Positions 11,051 to 20,938 of a stretch of DNA of 64,000 nt are shown piece after piece. Position 1 is the stretch's first letter; the number at the start of each line of letters is the position of its first letter. The notes under the pieces are model-generated. The model saw only the letters and a list, made by a program, of their open reading frames with translations. It had not been told where the DNA came from and ran no database searches. The stretch is from positions 248,001 through 312,000 of the forward strand of contig CACSKA010000005.1 in NCBI GenBank assembly GCA_902706205.1. Reading direction: 5' to 3'. The position numbers and the translations under genes were made by a program. The DNA is from Chryseobacterium sp. 18061. Its GTDB lineage: Bacteria > Pseudomonadota > Gammaproteobacteria > Enterobacterales > Enterobacteriaceae.

Positions 11051-12418
11051 ATGATCAGCGTATTCGATATTTTCAAAATCGGCATTGGTCCTTCCAGTTC
11101 CCACACCGTGGGGCCAATGAAAGCGGGTAAACAATTCACGGATGACCTCATTTCACGCGAGATCCTGACCGACATCACCCGCGTGGTGGTGGATGTCTAC
11201 GGTTCGCTCTCCCTGACCGGGAAGGGCCACCACACCGATATCGCCATTATCATGGGCCTGGCGGGTAACCTACCGGACACCGTTGATATCGATGCAATCC
11301 CATCATTCATTCAGGATGTGAACACGCATGGCAGACTGCTACTGGCGAACGGTGAACATGAAGTCGAGTTCCCGGTAGACCAGTGCATGAACTTCCATGC
11401 TGACAATCTTTCCCTGCATGAGAACGGTATGCGCATTACCGCGCTGAACGGCGAAAATGTCGTTTACAAACAGACGTATTACTCCATCGGCGGAGGTTTT
11501 ATCGTTGATGAAGACCATTTCGGCCAGAGCAACAGCGCGCCGGTCTCGGTTCCTTATCCCTACAAAAACGCCGCCGATTTGCAGCGCCATTGCCAGGAAA
11601 GCGGCCTGTCGCTGTCCGGCCTGATGATGCAAAACGAACTGGCGCTACACAGTAAAGAAGAGCTTGAGCAGCACTTTAATGCGGTGTGGGACGTAATGCG
11701 CAGCGGCATTGAACGCGGTATCACTACTGAAGGCGTGCTGCCAGGTAAACTGCGCGTGCCGCGCCGCGCCGCCGCACTGCGCAGAATGTTAGTGAGCCAG
11801 GACAAAACCACCAGTGACCCAATGGCGGTGGTGGACTGGATCAACATGTTTGCGCTGGCGGTAAACGAAGAGAACGCCGCCGGTGGCCGCGTCGTGACTG
11901 CGCCAACGAACGGCGCCTGCGGGATTGTTCCGGCGGTTCTGGCGTACTACGACAAGTTTATCCGTGAAGTGAATGCGAATTCGCTGGCGCGCTACATGCT
12001 GGTGACCAGCGCGATTGGCTCACTTTACAAGATGAATGCCTCTATTTCCGGGGCGGAAGTGGGCTGTCAGGGCGAAGTCGGCGTGGCCTGTTCAATGGCA
12101 GCGGCGGGCCTGGCGGAACTGCTGGGCGGAAGCCCGACGCAGGTGTGCATCGCGGCTGAAATCGGCATGGAGCATAACCTCGGTTTAACCTGCGATCCGG
12201 TCGCTGGTCAGGTTCAGGTCCCGTGTATCGAACGTAATGCGATTGCCTCGGTGAAAGCGGTCAACGCCGCGCGTATGGCGCTGCGCCGTACCAGCGAGCC
12301 GCGCGTGTGCCTCGATAAAGTCATCGAAACCATGTACGAAACCGGTAAAGACATGAACGCCAAATACCGCGAAACCTCTCGCGGCGGTCTGGCGATGAAG
12401 ATTGTTACCTGCGATTAA
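11051..12418 (+). CDS. sdaB: L-serine dehydratase 2 SdaB
   Basis: Iron-sulfur L-serine deaminase giving pyruvate and ammonia, 455 aa as in E. coli. The N-terminal KIGIGPSSSHTVGPMKAG is the family signature. Candidate cluster cysteines lie in GCQGEVGVACSMAAAGL and LTCDPVAGQVQVPCIERNA. Acts with SdaC in serine catabolism. Confidence 0.96.
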   Translation: MISVFDIFKIGIGPSSSHTVGPMKAGKQFTDDLISREILTDITRVVVDVYGSLSLTGKGHHTDIAIIMGLAGNLPDTVDIDAIPSFIQDVNTHGRLLLANGEHEVEFPVDQCMNFHADNLSLHENGMRITALNGENVVYKQTYYSIGGGFIVDEDHFGQSNSAPVSVPYPYKNAADLQRHCQESGLSLSGLMMQNELALHSKEELEQHFNAVWDVMRSGIERGITTEGVLPGKLRVPRRAAALRRMLVSQDKTTSDPMAVVDWINMFALAVNEENAAGGRVVTAPTNGACGIVPAVLAYYDKFIREVNANSLARYMLVTSAIGSLYKMNASISGAEVGCQGEVGVACSMAAAGLAELLGGSPTQVCIAAEIGMEHNLGLTCDPVAGQVQVPCIERNAIASVKAVNAARMALRRTSEPRVCLDKVIETMYETGKDMNAKYRETSRGGLAMKIVTCD

Positions 12419-12427
12419 ACGCGCCTC

Positions 12428-12453
12428 AGACGCCTCGTTTTGCGAGGCGTCTT
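12428..12453 (+). terminator. sdaB terminator
   Basis: AGACGCCTCG and CGAGGCGTCT form a perfect 10-bp stem with a short T-rich loop, 9 bp after sdaB. Confidence 0.8.
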
Positions 12454-12530
12454 CCCGAATTCCCGCCGTTACATAGCCTCATTATCTTCACGGTGTTACC
12501 CTACGCGCATTGCTATCAAGGAGGGTAACC

Positions 12531-13286
12531 GTGGCCGTTCATCTGCTTATTGTCGACGCACTGAATCTCATTCGCCGTATTCATGCGGTCCAGGGTTCAC
12601 CCTGCGCGGATACCTGCCTGCACGCGCTGCAGCAGCTGATTGTACACAGCCAGTCGACGCACGCCGTCGCGGTGTTTGACGACGAAGCCCGCAACCAGAG
12701 CTGGCGCCATCAACGTTTGCCGGATTACAAAGCCGGACGCTCACCGATGCCGGAAGATTTGCATGCGGAAATGGACAACATTCGCAGTGTCTTTGAGCAG
12801 CACGGCGTGCGGTGCTGGGGCTCTGCCGGCAATGAAGCCGACGATCTCGCCGCAACGCTTGCCGTGAAAGTCGCTGGCGCGGGACATCAGGCCACCATTG
12901 TGTCAACGGACAAAGGCTACTGCCAGCTGCTTTCGCCCACCATTCGCATTCGTGATTACTTCCAGAAACGCTGGCTCGACGCACCGTTTATTGCCCAGGA
13001 GTTTGGCGTTACGCCGCAACAGCTCCCGGACTATTGGGGGCTCGCCGGGATCAGCAGTTCAAAAGTGCCGGGCGTGGCGGGTATTGGCCCGAAAAGCGCC
13101 ACCGAACTGCTGGCACAATTTCCAACGCTCGAAGCGATTTATCAGCATCTGGATGACATGCCGGAAAAGTGGCGTAAAAAGCTGAGTGAACATCAGGAGA
13201 TGGCGTTTATCTGTCGCGACATTGCAAAGCTACAGACGGATATTCAGTTAGATGGGAATTTGCAGCAGTTGCGGTTGGTTAAGTAA
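12531..13286 (+). CDS. xni: Flap endonuclease Xni (ExoIX)
   Basis: 5'-nuclease of the FEN family, homologous to the 5'-nuclease domain of PolA. 251 aa, same as E. coli. Acidic-site motifs are [32 protein letters not shown] and [10 protein letters not shown]. The helix-3-turn-helix DNA-binding segment is [22 protein letters not shown]. The start is GTG at 12531 with AAGGAGG upstream. In E. coli the fuc genes follow; here rlmM follows after about 95 bp. Confidence 0.95.
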   Translation: MAVHLLIVDALNLIRRIHAVQGSPCADTCLHALQQLIVHSQSTHAVAVFDDEARNQSWRHQRLPDYKAGRSPMPEDLHAEMDNIRSVFEQHGVRCWGSAGNEADDLAATLAVKVAGAGHQATIVSTDKGYCQLLSPTIRIRDYFQKRWLDAPFIAQEFGVTPQQLPDYWGLAGISSSKVPGVAGIGPKSATELLAQFPTLEAIYQHLDDMPEKWRKKLSEHQEMAFICRDIAKLQTDIQLDGNLQQLRLVK

Positions 13287-13290
13287 TGTC

Positions 13291-13360
13291 CCCTCACCCC
13301 GGCTCCGATGGCAGTATCGATCGGTCCCCTCTCCTTTTAGGGAGAGGGTTAGGGTGAGGG
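13291..13360. repeat. REP-like nested inverted repeat
   Basis: Outer arms CCCTCACCC (13291-13299) and GGGTGAGGG (13352-13360) enclose an inner hairpin, CCCTCTCC (13327-13334) with GGGAGAGGG (13340-13348). It lies between the ends of convergent xni and rlmM. A related element is at 46118-46151. Such GC-rich palindromes are common intergenic repeats in enterobacteria and can act as bidirectional terminators or mRNA stabilisers. Confidence 0.7.
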
Positions 13361-13381
13361 TTATAGCATAGAACGAATATC

Positions 13382-14482
13382 TTAACGCTCGTCGCGACGC
13401 CCACCCACGGAGGCCCAAAGACGACGTATGTGAACCGTCACTTCTTCGCGGTCGTGGTATAACTGGCGCGCCTGAATCTGCGCATTGATTCCGTGCTCAT
13501 CGAGCTGAGCCTGAATGTATGCCAGGTTCTGCGACACTTCTTCGTAACGCTTTTTCATCGGCAGCTTCAGGTTGAAAATGGTTTCACGACACCAGCCATT
13601 GACCAGCCACTGCGCCATCAGCGCGGCAACCTTTGCCGGTTTCTCAACCATATCGCACACCATCCACGAAATGTTGCTGCGGGTTGGGCGATAGCGGAAA
13701 CCGTCTTCACGCAGCCAGGTCACCTGTCCGGTGTCCATCAAGCTTTGCGCAATCGGGCCGTTATCCACGGACGATACCCACATATTGCGTTTCACCAGCT
13801 GATAGGTCCAGCCGCCTGGGCACGCCCCTAAGTCCACCGCATACATGCCGTTACCCAGTCGTTCTTCCCACTCATCCGCAGGAATGAAGACGTGGAACGC
13901 TTCTTCCAGCTTGAGCGTAGAACGGCTCGGCGCATCGGAAGGAAAACGCAAACGCGGAATGCCCATATAGAACGGGGAGTTGTTTGTCGTCAGCGAGTAA
14001 CCGACATAGCAGCAGCCCGGCGCGATAAAGAATACATGCACCACCGGGCGCTTAGGCGTGTCATAGCTCGCAAGTACGTTCACTTCACGCAGCGCCGAAC
14101 GCAGCGGCACGGTGAACTTGCGGCAGAACTTCATCAGCTCTTTGCTTTCGTTGGTATCAGCAACTTCAACACGCAGATCGCCACCTTTCTCAACCACGCC
14201 CATCAGCATCCCGACCACCGGAGTGATGCGGTCCTCCGGCGGAAGGTCAGTCAGCAGTTCGCAGGCCACAAACATCTGACGGGCGAAAATCAGTGAGCTG
14301 AACGGCAATTCACGGATCAATTTCTCCGCATCATCCGGCTGGTAGCACTCAAAAATCACATAGCCCGAGTTCTCTTTAACTCGGGCAAAACCAAATACGC
14401 CAAGGCGAGACGCCTTGTCAGAAATCTCTGCTGCGCACTCTTTCTCAAAACCCTGACGGCTGTAGAGGACAACCTTATTCAT
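13382..14482 (-). CDS. rlmM: 23S rRNA (C2498-2'-O)-methyltransferase RlmM
   Basis: SAM-dependent ribose methylase acting on C2498 of 23S rRNA; 366 aa, as in E. coli. It has an N-terminal THUMP-like part (about 1-170) and a Rossmann methylase domain with [19 protein letters not shown] as the SAM loop. [11 protein letters not shown] and [13 protein letters not shown] hold further catalytic-site residues. Its start overlaps the end of ygdD by 8 bp, so gcvA-ygdD-rlmM is probably one transcript. Confidence 0.95.
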   Translation of the reverse strand: MNKVVLYSRQGFEKECAAEISDKASRLGVFGFARVKENSGYVIFECYQPDDAEKLIRELPFSSLIFARQMFVACELLTDLPPEDRITPVVGMLMGVVEKGGDLRVEVADTNESKELMKFCRKFTVPLRSALREVNVLASYDTPKRPVVHVFFIAPGCCYVGYSLTTNNSPFYMGIPRLRFPSDAPSRSTLKLEEAFHVFIPADEWEERLGNGMYAVDLGACPGGWTYQLVKRNMWVSSVDNGPIAQSLMDTGQVTWLREDGFRYRPTRSNISWMVCDMVEKPAKVAALMAQWLVNGWCRETIFNLKLPMKKRYEEVSQNLAYIQAQLDEHGINAQIQARQLYHDREEVTVHIRRLWASVGGRRDER

Positions 14483-14870
14483 GCGCGATACCTTTACGCT
14501 TTAAACGAATAGCACCAATGAGCATCAGCACCCAACCGGCGAGGAAGCATACGCCGCCTACCGGAGTAACAAATGCCCACAGGCGTAAATGCGACAGCGC
14601 CAGACAATACAGGCTGCCGCTGAAAAATACGGTTCCCAGCGCCATAAATACGCTGCTCCAGTAGAACCAAATACTGATCCGGCGTTGCATAGCGACCGCC
14701 AGACCGAAAATCGCCAAGGTATGGAACGCCTGATATTCGAGACCGGTCTGGATCCAGCCCATTTCAACCACGCCGAGCGATTTACTTAAAACATGTGCGC
14801 CGAACGCACCCAAGGCAACAAAAACGAAGCCACTGATAGCGGCAAAAATCAGCATGAAGCGACTGGTCAT
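14475..14870 (-). CDS. ygdD: DUF423 inner-membrane protein YgdD
   Basis: 131 aa with four predicted membrane segments (about residues 5-25, 45-60, 70-90, 98-118). The first is [18 protein letters not shown], the DUF423 signature. Function is unknown. Lies 19 bp after gcvA and overlaps rlmM. Confidence 0.92.
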   Translation of the reverse strand: MTSRFMLIFAAISGFVFVALGAFGAHVLSKSLGVVEMGWIQTGLEYQAFHTLAIFGLAVAMQRRISIWFYWSSVFMALGTVFFSGSLYCLALSHLRLWAFVTPVGGVCFLAGWVLMLIGAIRLKRKGIAHE

Positions 14871-14889
14871 GTCATTACCCTAAATTCAT

Positions 14890-15807
14890 TTATTGTTCGT
14901 AACGGAAGCGGAATTTTTCTTGCTCGCTTGCCGCCTTCGCCAGTATCCACTGGCGGAATGCGGCTATTTTACCCAATTCCGCCTGGCTGTCATGGCAAAC
15001 CAGGTAAAACGCGTTCTTGCTGACCAGCACATCATTAAACGGGCAGACCAAACGGCCCGCCTCAATTTCGGACTGCGCCATCACATTGTTGGCCAGTGCG
15101 ATCCCTTGTCCATGGATAGCCGCCTGCAGCACCATCGCGCTGTGGCTGAAAATCGGTCCCTGTTGAACGTTGATATGATTTAAGCCTAACTGGCGAGTAT
15201 ACGTTTGCCAATCACGACGAGAAGCATCATGCAATAGCGTATGTTGCGCCAGATCCGCAGGCGTCTTCAACGCCTTCTCACCGGTGAGTAACAACGGCGA
15301 ACAGACGGGGAGCAGGTATTCTGCATACAATTTTTCGACACGCAGACCGGGCCAGTTACCGCGCCCATAAAAAATCGCCACGTCGACGTCGTCCGCCAGC
15401 TTGTCTTCCTGACGGTCCACAGCCTGGATCCTGACGTCGATTCCCGGATAAGCTGAGTTAAAGCTTGCCAGTCTCGGCACCAGCCATTGAATGGCAAAAC
15501 TTGGCAACATACTGACCGTCAATGCGCCTTTGGCACTGCGGGCCTGCAGTTTACGCGTTGCTTCGGTTAATTGCGAAAAGATCTCTTTGATATCCTGGAA
15601 ATAGCTCTGCCCTTCTTCGGTCAGCAAAAGCGAACGATTGCGGCGGCGAAAGAGTTTCAATCCCAGGAAATCCTCGAGTGACTTGATCTGATGGCTTACT
15701 GCGGCCTGAGTCACAAAGAGCTCATCGGCAGCGCGAGTGAAGCTGAGATGGCGGGCGGCGGCATCAAATACACGTAATGCATTCAGAGGTGGTAAACGCT
15801 TCGACAT
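14890..15807 (-). CDS. gcvA: Glycine cleavage system regulator GcvA (LysR family)
   Basis: LysR-type DNA-binding protein, 305 aa, that controls gcvTHP and the divergent sRNA gene gcvB. The N-terminal helix-turn-helix (about residues 18-50) reads HLSFTRAADELFVTQAAVSHQ. The C-terminal effector domain matches E. coli nearly throughout. A gap of 129 bp separates it from the gcvB start, so both probably share control elements. The lines downstream are ygdD and rlmM. Confidence 0.97.
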   Translation of the reverse strand: MSKRLPPLNALRVFDAAARHLSFTRAADELFVTQAAVSHQIKSLEDFLGLKLFRRRNRSLLLTEEGQSYFQDIKEIFSQLTEATRKLQARSAKGALTVSMLPSFAIQWLVPRLASFNSAYPGIDVRIQAVDRQEDKLADDVDVAIFYGRGNWPGLRVEKLYAEYLLPVCSPLLLTGEKALKTPADLAQHTLLHDASRRDWQTYTRQLGLNHINVQQGPIFSHSAMVLQAAIHGQGIALANNVMAQSEIEAGRLVCPFNDVLVSKNAFYLVCHDSQAELGKIAAFRQWILAKAASEQEKFRFRYEQ

Positions 15808-15901
15808 GGTTGTTTTAGCTTAGATGTTAACTAGTTTTAACAATCAGATTACATCATGTAACCCATTAGTTTTTTTTATCTGAGCCATTATAATTTGTCC
15901 G

Positions 15902-15930
15902 TTGAGCTTCTACCAGCAAATACCTATAGT
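15902..15930 (+). promoter_or_regulatory. gcvB promoter
   Basis: TTGAGC (15902-15907) and TATAGT (15925-15930) with a 17-bp spacer end 6 bp before the gcvB start, a good sigma-70 match. GcvA would be expected to bind just upstream. Confidence 0.75.
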
Positions 15931-15936
15931 GGCGGC

Positions 15937-16144
15937 ACTTCCTGAGCCGGAACGAGAAGCTTTTTTCGGAATGCGTGTTCTGATGGGCTTTTGGCTTACG
16001 GTTGTGATGTTGTGTTGTTGTGTTTGCAATTGGTCTGGAGTTCAGACCTCGGTAGCGAGACTACCCCCTTTTCACTTCCTGTACATTTACCCTGTCTGTC
16101 CATAGTGATTAATGTAGCACCGCCATATTGCGGTGCTTTTTTTT
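15937..16144 (+). ncRNA. gcvB: GcvB small regulatory RNA
   Basis: Hfq-dependent sRNA that represses many amino acid and peptide transporter mRNAs. The 5' end ACTTCCTGAGCCGGAACGA matches E. coli. The G/U-rich seed R1 (TTGTGATGTTGTGTTGTTGT) is intact at 16001-16020. ACATTTACCCTGTCTGTCCA precedes the final hairpin, AGCACCGC with GCGGTGCT and eight T. About 208 nt versus about 206 in E. coli. Divergent from gcvA as in E. coli. Confidence 0.96.
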
Positions 16145-16160
16145 GCTTTAAATTCAAGCG

Positions 16161-16388
16161 TTAGTTATCCATCTCGACCATTTCCTTCACGTCGGTACGG
16201 TTGATTTGCTGCTTGTTACCGTTCGCATCTTCATACGAAATCATCCCGGTATCATTGTCCGTTTGCGGCTTACCATCAGCGATAATGGTACGGCCATCAT
16301 TGGTATGCATCACATAGTTGGGACCAGAACAGGCGCTCAGGGCAAACGTCAGCATACAGGCAGAAATGATTGCGGCAGTCTTATTCAT
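16161..16388 (-). CDS. ygdI: YgdI/YgdR family lipoprotein YgdI
   Basis: 75-residue lipoprotein of the DUF903 family. The signal peptide ends in the lipobox LSAC, with Cys at about residue 20. The core YVMHTNDGRTIIADGKPQTDNDTGMISYED is the SH3-like DUF903 fold. Function is unknown. YgdR at 44561 is a paralogue. Its end lies 17 bp beyond the gcvB terminator, which may serve both. Confidence 0.92.
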   Translation of the reverse strand: MNKTAAIISACMLTFALSACSGPNYVMHTNDGRTIIADGKPQTDNDTGMISYEDANGNKQQINRTDVKEMVEMDN

Positions 16389-16580
16389 GTTTTTCTCCTT
16401 TAGCGTTTAATGCTGGATTCAAAGCTTCAATTAACAGGCTAAAACAATCGCCTAACATAATTCAGCATAACGCACTGTCAGCACTTCGCCACAAATACCG
16501 GAGAATTCCGAGGGTTATTCCTGTCCTTGCCCTGCCGCGAAATATGCGCGACGATCTCCAGAACTGGAATGAGGAAAACC

Positions 16581-17786
16581 ATGAACGCATTCAACCCGGC
16601 GCAGTTTCGCGCCCAGTTTCCGGCACTGAGCGATGCCGGGGTGTATCTCGACAGCGCCGCCACCGCGCTAAAACCGCAGACCGTTATTGACGCCAGCCAG
16701 CAGTTTTACAGCCTGAGCGCAGGCAACGTACACCGCAGCCAGTTTGCCGCCGCGCAAAAACTGACTGCGCGCTATGAGGAGGCCCGCACGCAGGTCGCCG
16801 CGCTGATTAATGCTCCTGATGGCAAAAACATTGTCTGGACTCGCGGCACTACCGAGGCCATCAACATGGTCGCGCAATGTTACGCCCGTCCACGCCTCAA
16901 GCCTGGCGATGAAATTATTGTCAGCGAGGCTGAACACCATGCGAATCTCGTTCCGTGGCTGATGGTGGCGGAACAAACCGGCGCGCAGGTCATTAAGTTG
17001 CCGCTGGGCGCAGGTCACCTGCCGGACGTAGAACAGCTTCCCTCATTAATCACCTCCCGAAGCCGCATTCTGGCTCTGGGCCAGATGTCCAACGTCACCG
17101 GCGGCTGTCCGGATCTTGCGCGCGCAATCCAACTGGCTCACGCCGCTAGCATGGTGGTTATGGTTGATGGCGCCCAGGGAGTGGTGCATTTCCCGGCTGA
17201 CGTTCAGGCGCTGGATATCGACTTCTATGCTTTTTCCGGCCACAAGCTATATGGCCCGACCGGCATCGGTGCACTATACGGTAAACAGGCATTGCTGGAC
17301 GACATGACGCCATGGCTCGGCGGCGGCAAAATGATCACCGAAGTCACTTTCGACGGATTCAAAACCCAGCCGGTGCCGTATCGTCTCGAGGCGGGAACAC
17401 CCAACGTCGCTGGCGTCATTGGACTCAGCGCCGCACTGGAATGGCTGAATGAAATCGATATTGTGCAGGCGGAAAGCTGGAGTCGCGGGCTGGCGACGCT
17501 TGCCGAAGAAGAACTCTCGCGCCGCCCCGGCTTTCGCTCATTCCGCTGTCAGGATTCCAGCCTGCTGGCGTTCGATTTCGACGGCGTGCATCACAGCGAC
17601 ATGGTGACATTATTGGCGGAGTACGGCATCGCCCTGCGCGCCGGACAGCACTGCGCCCAACCGTTACTGGCGGCGTTAGGCGTCAGCGGCACTCTGCGCG
17701 CTTCATTTGCACCGTATAATACGCAGGAAGATGTTCATGCGCTGGTGAACGCCGTTGACCGCGCTCTTGATTTACTGGTGGATTAA
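16581..17786 (+). CDS. csdA: Cysteine desulfurase CsdA
   Basis: PLP-dependent cysteine sulfinate/cysteine desulfurase, group II (SufS-like), 401 aa. The PLP lysine is in FSGHKLYGP, the upstream His in EAEHHANLV, and the persulfide Cys in RAGQHCAQPLL. The ATG at 16581 follows GAGGAAAACC; the longer frame from 16527 has no support. Gives sulfur to CsdE, whose gene starts directly after the stop. Confidence 0.96.
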   Translation: MNAFNPAQFRAQFPALSDAGVYLDSAATALKPQTVIDASQQFYSLSAGNVHRSQFAAAQKLTARYEEARTQVAALINAPDGKNIVWTRGTTEAINMVAQCYARPRLKPGDEIIVSEAEHHANLVPWLMVAEQTGAQVIKLPLGAGHLPDVEQLPSLITSRSRILALGQMSNVTGGCPDLARAIQLAHAASMVVMVDGAQGVVHFPADVQALDIDFYAFSGHKLYGPTGIGALYGKQALLDDMTPWLGGGKMITEVTFDGFKTQPVPYRLEAGTPNVAGVIGLSAALEWLNEIDIVQAESWSRGLATLAEEELSRRPGFRSFRCQDSSLLAFDFDGVHHSDMVTLLAEYGIALRAGQHCAQPLLAALGVSGTLRASFAPYNTQEDVHALVNAVDRALDLLVD

Positions 17787-18230
17787 ATGACAAACCCCGC
17801 TCTCGCCGGACACCCGTTCGGCACAACCGTCACGCAAGAGACATTGCGTCAGATTTTTGTCCCGCTGAACCAGTGGGAAGACAAATACCGTCAGCTGATC
17901 CTGCTCGGGAGACAGCTTCCTGCTCTACCGGATGAATTGAAGGCTACAGCTGAAGAAATTGTCGGATGTGAAAACCGTGTCTGGCTCGGCCACACGCGTC
18001 TGCCGCAGGGCATCCTGCATTTTTATGGCGACAGCGAAGGCAGGATCGTTCGGGGATTATTAGCCGTGCTGTTGACGGCCATTGAAGGCAAAAGCGTTGA
18101 TCAACTGCTGGAGTGCGATCCGCTGACGTTTTTCGATGAGCTAGGACTGCGCGCCCAGCTCAGTGCGTCCCGCAATCAGGGGCTAAACGCGCTGCGCGAC
18201 GCAGTACTCAACGCCGCGCGATCGGCTTAA
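17787..18230 (+). CDS. csdE: Sulfur acceptor CsdE
   Basis: SufE-like sulfur acceptor that raises CsdA activity and passes the persulfide onward, with TcdA as a partner in E. coli. 147 aa, as in E. coli. The acceptor Cys is in [13 protein letters not shown] (about residue 61). The ATG directly follows the csdA TAA with no gap, so the two are co-translated. The end overlaps the convergent tcdA by 4 bp. Confidence 0.95.
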   Translation: MTNPALAGHPFGTTVTQETLRQIFVPLNQWEDKYRQLILLGRQLPALPDELKATAEEIVGCENRVWLGHTRLPQGILHFYGDSEGRIVRGLLAVLLTAIEGKSVDQLLECDPLTFFDELGLRAQLSASRNQGLNALRDAVLNAARSA

Positions 18231-19033
18231 ATTTGGCGTTCCGCCTTCGCTAACATTTTTTTCAGCGCATGGGACACCGCGACGAATCCGAACGTCGCGG
18301 TCACCATCGTCGCCGCACCAAAGCCGGAGGCGCAATCCATTCTCTTCGGCCCTTCAGCTGTACTTTTCATCGCACACACAGACCCATCAGATTGCGGATA
18401 CACCAACGCTTCAGTAGAAAACACGCAGTCTACACCCAACTTGCCCTTGCCGTTCTTCACCACGCCGAAATCACTTTTCAGACGTTCGCGCAGTTTTGCA
18501 GCCAGCGGATCCTGAATCGTTTTCGCCAGATCGGCGACCTGGATCTGGGTCGGATCGATTTGCCCGCCTGCCCCGCCAGTTGTGACCAGCGGCACTTTAT
18601 AGCGACGACAGTATGAGATCAGCGCCGCTTTTGGACGCACGCTGTCGATGGCGTCAATCACGTAGCTAAAGCCCACGCCCATATATTCAGCAACGTTATC
18701 CGGCGTCACAAAATCATCGACGACAGTGACGCGGCATTCCGGGTTGATCTGACGAATGCGCTCTGCCATCACCTCGGCTTTAGCGAGCCCGACGTTGCCG
18801 CCGAGCGCGTGGATCTGCCGATTGGTATTGGTGACGCAAACGTCGTCCATATCAATCAGTGTCATCGCGCCGATACCGGTACGCGCCAGCGCTTCCGCCG
18901 CCCACGAGCCTACGCCGCCGATACCCACGACGCACACGTGCGCTTCGGCAAACACCTGCAGCGCTTTTTCACCATATAAACGTGCCGTGCCGCCAAAACG
19001 CTGGCGCCAGGCATCGCTAAGAACCACTGACAT
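18227..19033 (-). CDS. tcdA: tRNA cyclic-t6A37 dehydratase TcdA (CsdL)
   Basis: E1-like enzyme that uses ATP to cyclise t6A37 in ANN-decoding tRNAs. 268 aa, as in E. coli. The nucleotide-binding motif [21 protein letters not shown] is at about residue 35, followed by [15 protein letters not shown]. Cys residues in KLGVDCVF and [10 protein letters not shown] are conserved. It faces csdE and precedes mltA on the same strand as the upstream-coupled gene. Confidence 0.96.
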   Translation of the reverse strand: MSVVLSDAWRQRFGGTARLYGEKALQVFAEAHVCVVGIGGVGSWAAEALARTGIGAMTLIDMDDVCVTNTNRQIHALGGNVGLAKAEVMAERIRQINPECRVTVVDDFVTPDNVAEYMGVGFSYVIDAIDSVRPKAALISYCRRYKVPLVTTGGAGGQIDPTQIQVADLAKTIQDPLAAKLRERLKSDFGVVKNGKGKLGVDCVFSTEALVYPQSDGSVCAMKSTAEGPKRMDCASGFGAATMVTATFGFVAVSHALKKMLAKAERQI

Positions 19034-19051
19034 AAAACCTCAAACTACTTG

Positions 19052-20155
19052 TTAACCGCTAAAGACATTACCGTTCCCGGCACCTGGTGCGCCACGCAGC
19101 ACCCAAACGCGACCGTAATGGTTGTACCAGCCTGCACGATGGCCGGCGTCTGCGCCAATACCCTGATAGATGTCGAAGTGCTGACCTTTAATTGCGCCGC
19201 CAACATCCAACGCCACCATCAGGCGCAGTTCATAGTGACCGTTAAACTTACCGTTATTATCCAGCTGTGGCACTTCGGCGAGCAAGGTGGTTCCCGGTGG
19301 GATAACACTGCGATCCGATGCGACGGACGCGCGGCCGATCAGCGGGACCGCGCTCGCCCCTTTCACCGGCGCGAAGGACTGCGGTTTAAAGAATACGAAC
19401 GACGGGTTCGCTTCTAATAAAGAACGCACTTCCGCTTCGCTGTGGGTTTCGCCCCAGTGACGGATGGCCTGCATCGACATATCTTCTCTCTTCACTTCAC
19501 CGCGGTCGATAAGCACTTTACCGATGCTGCGATACGGCCAGCCGTTTTTACCGGAATAGCTAAAGAAGTTAAGCGGGGAGCCATCACCATAATCAATGTA
19601 TCCGCTGCCCTGCACGTCCATGATGAAGTTATCCATCAGGGAGTTGCTGTAGGCGATTATATAGTTGTCGCTCAGCGCACCCGCGTAGATTTCCGCGCGG
19701 GACGGCAGACGGCCGCGTTTCGGCGGCATCCGGTAAATCGGATACTGGAACTCCCCCTGACGCGTGTGGCGTGCTTCTACGACCGGCGTGTAATAACCGG
19801 TGAACTGCACGTTGCCGTAGTTATCTGCGCCCTGCATCTGCCAGGTGTCCAGACCATACTGTTTCAGGGTGCGGGTATCGCCCCCGGCTTGCAGCCATTG
19901 CTGAATAGCTGAGAACACACCACTCTGGCTACCATAAAGGCGCGGCGATGCATTACGTATCTCGTTAACCTGCTGGGAGAAGTCACCGGCGTTAATCGGT
20001 GCGCCAACGGCATCCGGCTGGTTCACCAGGGAAAAAGGCTGGTTGAACGTTCCGTCCTTATATTGCTGACCGCGATCGGTCGGTTTGGAGGAACAGGCCG
20101 CGAGCATCGTCATCAGCGCACCTGTTGCCAGAATTTTTGTCCAACGTCCTTTCAT
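19052..20155 (-). CDS. mltA: Membrane-bound lytic murein transglycosylase A
   Basis: Outer-membrane lipoprotein that cleaves the MurNAc-GlcNAc bond to form 1,6-anhydro ends. 367 aa (E. coli 365). The lipobox is LAAC with Cys at about residue 21. The MltA domain includes FTGYYTPVVEARHT and GRLPSRAEIYAGAL. The C-terminal 3D domain with VALDVGGAIKGQHFDIYQG carries the catalytic Asp. Confidence 0.95.
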   Translation of the reverse strand: MKGRWTKILATGALMTMLAACSSKPTDRGQQYKDGTFNQPFSLVNQPDAVGAPINAGDFSQQVNEIRNASPRLYGSQSGVFSAIQQWLQAGGDTRTLKQYGLDTWQMQGADNYGNVQFTGYYTPVVEARHTRQGEFQYPIYRMPPKRGRLPSRAEIYAGALSDNYIIAYSNSLMDNFIMDVQGSGYIDYGDGSPLNFFSYSGKNGWPYRSIGKVLIDRGEVKREDMSMQAIRHWGETHSEAEVRSLLEANPSFVFFKPQSFAPVKGASAVPLIGRASVASDRSVIPPGTTLLAEVPQLDNNGKFNGHYELRLMVALDVGGAIKGQHFDIYQGIGADAGHRAGWYNHYGRVWVLRGAPGAGNGNVFSG

Positions 20156-20311
20156 GGTCTCTCATCTTCTTTCATCTGCTGAATGCGTGATGAAGATAAC
20201 AAACCGCCAGGGCTATTGAAATGTGATAACGTGCCACACGACCCATTTTGAGCAAAAAATACGCTACCTGTAGCGTTTTTATACTCTCTTCATGATTTCT
20301 GCAAAAAAGGA

Positions 20312-20339
20312 TTGCATCAAAACGCGACCAGCGTATAGT
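20312..20339 (+). promoter_or_regulatory. Promoter of initiator tRNA array
   Basis: TTGCAT (20312-20317) and TATAGT (20334-20339) with 16-bp spacing, then a GC-rich discriminator GCGC. The latter is typical of stringently controlled stable-RNA promoters. Start expected about 20346, just before the first tRNA. Confidence 0.7.
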
Positions 20340-20352
20340 GCGCTTCCACGGA

Positions 20353-20429
<77 letters not shown>

Positions 20430-20488
20430 ATTAAGATATATAAAAAGTATGTAGAAAGGTTTACCTGATGGAAGGGTGAACAATCGGA

Positions 20489-20565
<77 letters not shown>

Positions 20566-20616
20566 ACATATAATATGAAGTAGAAGGTTTACCTGATTTG
20601 AGGGTAAACAATCGGA

Positions 20617-20693
<77 letters not shown>

Positions 20694-20744
20694 ACACATA
20701 ATATGAAGTAGAAGGTTTACCTGATTTGAGGGTAAACAACCGGA

Positions 20745-20821
<77 letters not shown>

Positions 20822-20835
20822 CTTCATGAAATATT

Positions 20836-20859
20836 AAGCACCTTAACGGGTGTTTTTTT
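20836..20859 (+). terminator. tRNA array terminator
   Basis: A short stem AAGCACC with GGTGTTT (one G-U pair) is followed by seven T, 15 bp after the last tRNA. Confidence 0.75.
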
Positions 20860-20938
20860 GTCTCTAAAATTCAGCAATCCCACCCAAAAGCTAAAAAAAT
20901 GACGCCTTCCGGCGCCACTCTCTTCTTTCCTGATGAAC

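Noticed and set aside
15902..16105. 67-codon ORF on the plus strand
   Set aside because: It is inside the gcvB promoter and RNA and has no ribosome site.
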